A stretch of 10,000 bases of DNA from Rheinheimera sp. GTDB lineage: Bacteria > Pseudomonadota > Gammaproteobacteria > Enterobacterales > Alteromonadaceae. Within the stretch, counting starts at the first letter, position 1. Every line of letters begins with the position of its first letter. The notes under the pieces were generated by a model that ran no database searches, was not told the origin of the DNA, and saw only the letters and a list, made by a program, of their open reading frames with translations. The stretch spans positions 1 through 10,000 of the forward strand of contig NZ_JAIWOI010000133.1 in the NCBI RefSeq assembly GCF_020217005.1. Direction: 5' to 3'. Shown in pieces: positions 7,618 through 10,000 of this stretch. The position numbers and the translations under genes were made by a program.

Positions 7618-8160
7618 TTACCTCGAACCAATGGCCCCCGACGCTGAGCGATAAACGTAACCCAACAAAGGCCGCAAAGTTTTATGCAAAATGTAAGACA
7701 TCAATACAACCAAAATGCCGACTCCTGTTGGAATTAATGCCCCAAAGGTAAAACACATGCCGAGTATAAAACCTAACAAGAATTCGGCACGGTACAATGG
7801 AAAAATTAATGCCAACACAGGCAGACTGAGCATCATGCCTGCTAACAGCTGTTCCTGCTGATACTGAAATAACACTGAAAGAGTGACCCCAAACAGCAGA
7901 GAGGCAGTTAAACCTGCTGTCACAGCCAAGGGATAGGTCGTCACTACCCGCTTATAGATACGTCCTGTTAAAAACCAACTCAACACAGGCACGACCAAAG
8001 CGCCCCACCAGTTTGAAATAGCGGGTAAATCTTCTCGTTGCAACAAATGATGGCTGACCACCCCACCGTTGTGGTGCTCAAAGGCAAGTAAAATCAGGAT
8101 ATAAAGACTGGCAGCTGCAACCAGCAACAGCCGGTGAAGTTTAAATGGTTGATCGTTCAT
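7618..8160 (-). CDS. Small polytopic inner-membrane protein, function unknown
   Basis: A 180-residue protein I cannot assign to a named family. It has five or six hydrophobic segments: about 10-27, 50-66, 75-97, 105-122 and a long stretch from 124 to 158 that may be two helices. Positive residues at the short N-terminus (KLHR) and at the C-terminus (KTLRP, YRSASGAIGSR) favour a cytoplasmic N-terminus by the positive-inside rule. A polar loop between the first two segments holds HH...SHHLLQREDLPAISNWW, rich in histidine and the most conserved-looking part. Start ATG at 8160 has only a weak upstream GGA nine bases away. It is first in the minus-strand series ahead of the M24 peptidase and the CstA-type transporter and divergent from the amidohydrolase gene. 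Composition and an uninterrupted frame support a real gene. Confidence 0.75.
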   Translation of the reverse strand: MNDQPFKLHRLLLVAAASLYILILLAFEHHNGGVVSHHLLQREDLPAISNWWGALVVPVLSWFLTGRIYKRVVTTYPLAVTAGLTASLLFGVTLSVLFQYQQEQLLAGMMLSLPVLALIFPLYRAEFLLGFILGMCFTFGALIPTGVGILVVLMSYILHKTLRPLLGYVYRSASGAIGSR

Positions 8161-8254
8161 CTTTAATGTCCGTGTTGACTTGAATGAATACCATCAGTGT
8201 GGCTGAAGTAAGGATGACAAAGTATATGAAACTGTAAGGAAAAATATTCTGATA

Positions 8255-8272
8255 CCTGCGGCTTTTCGCAGG
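8255..8272. repeat. Short hairpin-forming inverted repeat in the divergent intergenic region
   Basis: CCTGCG-GCTTTT-CGCAGG: perfect 6-base GC-rich arms with a 6-base loop, in the 219-base region between the divergent membrane-protein and amidohydrolase genes. No T-run follows on the plus strand, so it does not look like a terminator there. It lies 45 bases upstream of the proposed -35 box of the amidohydrolase promoter, where an activator site could sit. Function is unknown; the rest of the 8161-8379 gap is AT-rich with no ORF or RNA gene that I recognise. Confidence 0.3.
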
Positions 8273-8316
8273 CATGCAACTATAGTCCACTGCGCCCTAA
8301 TATAAGTTGAACCGCA

Positions 8317-8345
8317 TTGATAACCTTGTGTTCGCCAGTTATTTT
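8317..8345 (+). promoter_or_regulatory. Candidate sigma-70 promoter of the amidohydrolase gene
   Basis: TTGATA (8317-8322, five of six to the -35 consensus), a 17-base spacer, then TATTTT (8340-8345, four of six to the -10 consensus). Transcription would begin near 8352, giving a leader of about 28 bases before the ATG at 8380, which has AGGGG at 8371-8375 as its ribosome site. Found by eye only. Confidence 0.4.
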
Positions 8346-8379
8346 AAATTGACTAAAAATAAAACAATTCAGGGGCATT

Positions 8380-9759
8380 ATGAAAAAACATGTTATTTCA
8401 CTGATGGTTAGTCTTGTGCTTTGTGGCACAAGCACCAGTATTTTTGCGGAAAAAATAGCACTGGTCGGAGGTAGACTGATTGATGGAACAGCCGAAAACC
8501 TGATCCGCAACAGCGTAATTCTGGTCGATCAGGGAGTGATCCAACAAGTCGGCTCAACGGACACTTTGCAGGTACCTGAAGGGTATAAAGTGGTATCAAC
8601 CGAAGGGCAGGACGTATTGCCGGGATTATGGGAAAGCCACGCTCATCTTCAATTAACAGGTCATGCTAACTATGTGCACTGGCAAGCCAAATACAAAGAT
8701 CGCTTAGCCGACGAAATTATGCCAGCCAGTTTAGTGCAGTTATTGTTGGCTGGTGTCACCAGCGTGAGGGATCTGGGTGCTCCGCTTGAGGATACTCAAA
8801 TCATCAAACGTAAGCTGGCTAACAATGAAATACCAGGACCTACCTTGTACGCTTCAGGACCCTTTTTACAATGGCAGGTAGACGACTGGCAAAAAAGCTA
8901 CCGCTGGGCAGTAAAAGACAAAAATGATGCTGTGAAAAAAGTGAATCAGTTGGCTGATGCCGGAATGGATATAGTGAAACTGATAGACCAGGACGATATG
9001 CCACGTGAGGTCGCTGAAGCTATAGTACAGCAGGCTCATAAACGCGGAATGAAAGTAGTAGCCCATTCTCACAAACCCAATGAAATACGCCGGGGTGTTG
9101 AAATTGGGGTGGATAATTTTGAGCACACAGGCCTGACAACTGCACCTGGTTATCCGGAAGATGTGCTGGCAGCCATTAAAGAGCGCACTGGCACAGGTAT
9201 GTTTAAAGGCTTGTTATTCTGGACTCCTACAGTGGAAGGCTTGTGGAGTTATCAGGAAACCGTAAAAAACCCCGAGCATTTAGATAACACCTGTTGGCAC
9301 AGAGGTTTGAAGCCAGACACTATTGCTGACATTCAGCAGTCCATTAAAAAACCGGGCCATTTGGGGTATACCCAGTTGGTGCCGTTACGCAAACCCACGT
9401 TAAAACATAAGATTGATCAGCTCAAAGAGACAGGTGTGGTGATGTTAGTTGGGACTGATGTTGGCATTCCAATGAAGTTTCATTGCCAGACCACCTGGCA
9501 TGAGATGGCTGTCTGGGTTGATGATTTCGGTTTTGATCCGCTGGAAACCATTAGAGCAGCAACCTACTGGCCCGCTGTCATGATGGGGGTGCAGGATAAA
9601 TATGGTTCAGTCACCCCTGGCAAAGTTGCGGACATTATCACGGTCAAAGGCGACGTTCTGAAGTATATGAATCTGTTGCAACATGTTGATTTAGTGATGA
9701 AAGCCGGTGTGATTTATAAACAAAACGGTCAGGTCATTGAAGAAGCTTTAGTACGCTGA
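8380..9759 (+). CDS. Exported amidohydrolase-superfamily metalloenzyme (imidazolonepropionase/prolidase-like)
   Basis: A 459-residue protein with a Sec signal peptide (MKKHVISLMVSLVLCGTSTS, then IFA; cleavage likely after Ala23), so probably periplasmic. The short N-terminal beta part (IALVGGRLIDGT, VILVDQGVIQQVG) and the ending VTPGKVADIITVKGD...VMKAGVIYKQNG are typical of the superfamily. The TIM-barrel metal site is complete: His87 and His89 (PGLWESHAHL), Lys200 (DIVKL, the likely carbamylated bridging lysine), His229 (VVAHSH), His249 (NFEHTG) and Asp360 (VGTDVG). This should hydrolyse an amide, peptide or lactam bond with two metals. Related exported amidohydrolases include Xaa-Pro and Xaa-Arg/Lys dipeptidases; that assignment is inference, helped by the nearby M24 peptidase and CstA-type permease. 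The segment about 255-350 between the last His and Asp360 is long and probably shapes the substrate pocket. Start supported by AGGGG four bases upstream. Monocistronic: own promoter candidate and terminator. Confidence 0.88.
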   Translation: MKKHVISLMVSLVLCGTSTSIFAEKIALVGGRLIDGTAENLIRNSVILVDQGVIQQVGSTDTLQVPEGYKVVSTEGQDVLPGLWESHAHLQLTGHANYVHWQAKYKDRLADEIMPASLVQLLLAGVTSVRDLGAPLEDTQIIKRKLANNEIPGPTLYASGPFLQWQVDDWQKSYRWAVKDKNDAVKKVNQLADAGMDIVKLIDQDDMPREVAEAIVQQAHKRGMKVVAHSHKPNEIRRGVEIGVDNFEHTGLTTAPGYPEDVLAAIKERTGTGMFKGLLFWTPTVEGLWSYQETVKNPEHLDNTCWHRGLKPDTIADIQQSIKKPGHLGYTQLVPLRKPTLKHKIDQLKETGVVMLVGTDVGIPMKFHCQTTWHEMAVWVDDFGFDPLETIRAATYWPAVMMGVQDKYGSVTPGKVADIITVKGDVLKYMNLLQHVDLVMKAGVIYKQNGQVIEEALVR

Positions 9760-9781
9760 ACAAAAAACAAGCCCGGGTTGT

Positions 9782-9815
9782 AAAGGAGTGCCTGCCTGTG
9801 GCACTCCTTTGTTTT
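9782..9815 (+). terminator. Intrinsic terminator after the amidohydrolase gene
   Basis: An 11-base perfect stem, AAAGGAGTGCC (9782-9792) pairing with GGCACTCCTTT (9800-9810), loop TGCCTGT, followed by GTTTT. It starts 23 bases after the amidohydrolase stop and ends just beside the stop of the convergent gene. The A-run at the left base gives a T-run on the minus strand, so it may serve both genes. Confidence 0.85.
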
Positions 9816-10000
9816 ACTTTAAGGGCAGATAAATATCAGTGACTGCCTGATGTTGTGGTACGTCAGGAAAGAAGCTAAGCCGTTCAAAAAACAAAGGAAA
9901 GTCCCGTAATTCAGCCTGAGTTTCGTCCAGATACACTGAATACAAGTACCGCACAGCCAAAGCTAACTGTTCATCCGAACCTGTATGACGGATCCTGGCA
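9814..10000 (-). CDS. C-terminal end of a probable AraC-type regulator with GyrI-like effector-binding domain (partial)
   Basis: An open minus-strand frame of 61 residues runs from the window end to TAA (complement of 9814-9816). It reads ARIRHTGSDEQLALAVRYLY, then SVYLDETQAELRDFPLFFER and LSFFPDVPQHQAVTDIYLPL, ending in Lys. The pattern 'ELRDFP...F...PDVP.H...TDIYLPLK' resembles the last strand-helix-strand of GyrI-like (SOUL/Rob-type) effector-binding domains, which in many gammaproteobacteria sit behind an AraC-type DNA-binding domain. The frame abuts the terminator with no wasted sequence, which supports a real gene. The DNA-binding part, if any, lies beyond the window, so AraC membership is inferred; a stand-alone GyrI-like protein is the alternative. 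Confidence 0.6.
   Translation of the reverse strand, partial: ARIRHTGSDEQLALAVRYLYSVYLDETQAELRDFPLFFERLSFFPDVPQHQAVTDIYLPLK

Noticed and set aside
8221..8226. TATACT on the minus strand as -10 box for the small membrane-protein gene
   Set aside because: No acceptable -35 hexamer was found at 16-18 bases, so the promoter could not be supported.
8413..8424. Cysteine in the amidohydrolase signal peptide as a lipobox
   Set aside because: The residue before the Cys is Leu, not Gly/Ala/Ser, and a standard signal peptidase I site (IFA before EK) follows.

Overview
This is an ordinary chromosomal stretch from a Gram-negative bacterium, most likely a gammaproteobacterium of the Rheinheimera/Alishewanella/Alteromonadales type. 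That guess rests on moderate GC, Sec signal peptides, Shine-Dalgarno-led genes and general gene content; no rRNA or marker gene is present to confirm it. I see no tRNA, rRNA, insertion sequence, CRISPR array or phage gene.

Region 1 (1-4523, plus strand) is a tight three-gene operon. It holds the C-terminal part of a GMC-family flavoprotein oxidoreductase (cholesterol-oxidase-like, cut by the window start), a calcineurin-like metallophosphoesterase with an unusually long insert between its metal motifs, and a CHAT-domain (caspase-like) protein with an intact His/Cys dyad and a helical C-terminus. The gaps are 13 and 1 bases. A perfect 28-base palindrome closes the operon and probably also terminates the convergent gene. 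Oxidoreductase + phosphoesterase + caspase-like protease is the most intriguing part of the window and a candidate uncharacterised system, but its function cannot be read from the sequence.

Region 2 (4544-8160, minus strand) holds, in transcription order, a small polytopic membrane protein of unknown function, a secreted M24-family (Xaa-Pro-type) metallopeptidase with all five metal ligands, and a short CstA-family transporter. The gaps of about 120 bases leave open whether they are one transcript.

Region 3 (8161-9812, plus strand) is a divergently transcribed, signal-peptide-bearing amidohydrolase with a full binuclear metal site, a plausible sigma-70 promoter and a strong terminator. Regions 2 and 3 together look like a peptide-scavenging neighbourhood: exported peptidases release small peptides or amino acids and a CstA-type permease may import them.

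Region 4 (9814-10000, minus strand) is the C-terminal end of a convergent gene, probably an AraC-type regulator with a GyrI-like effector-binding domain.
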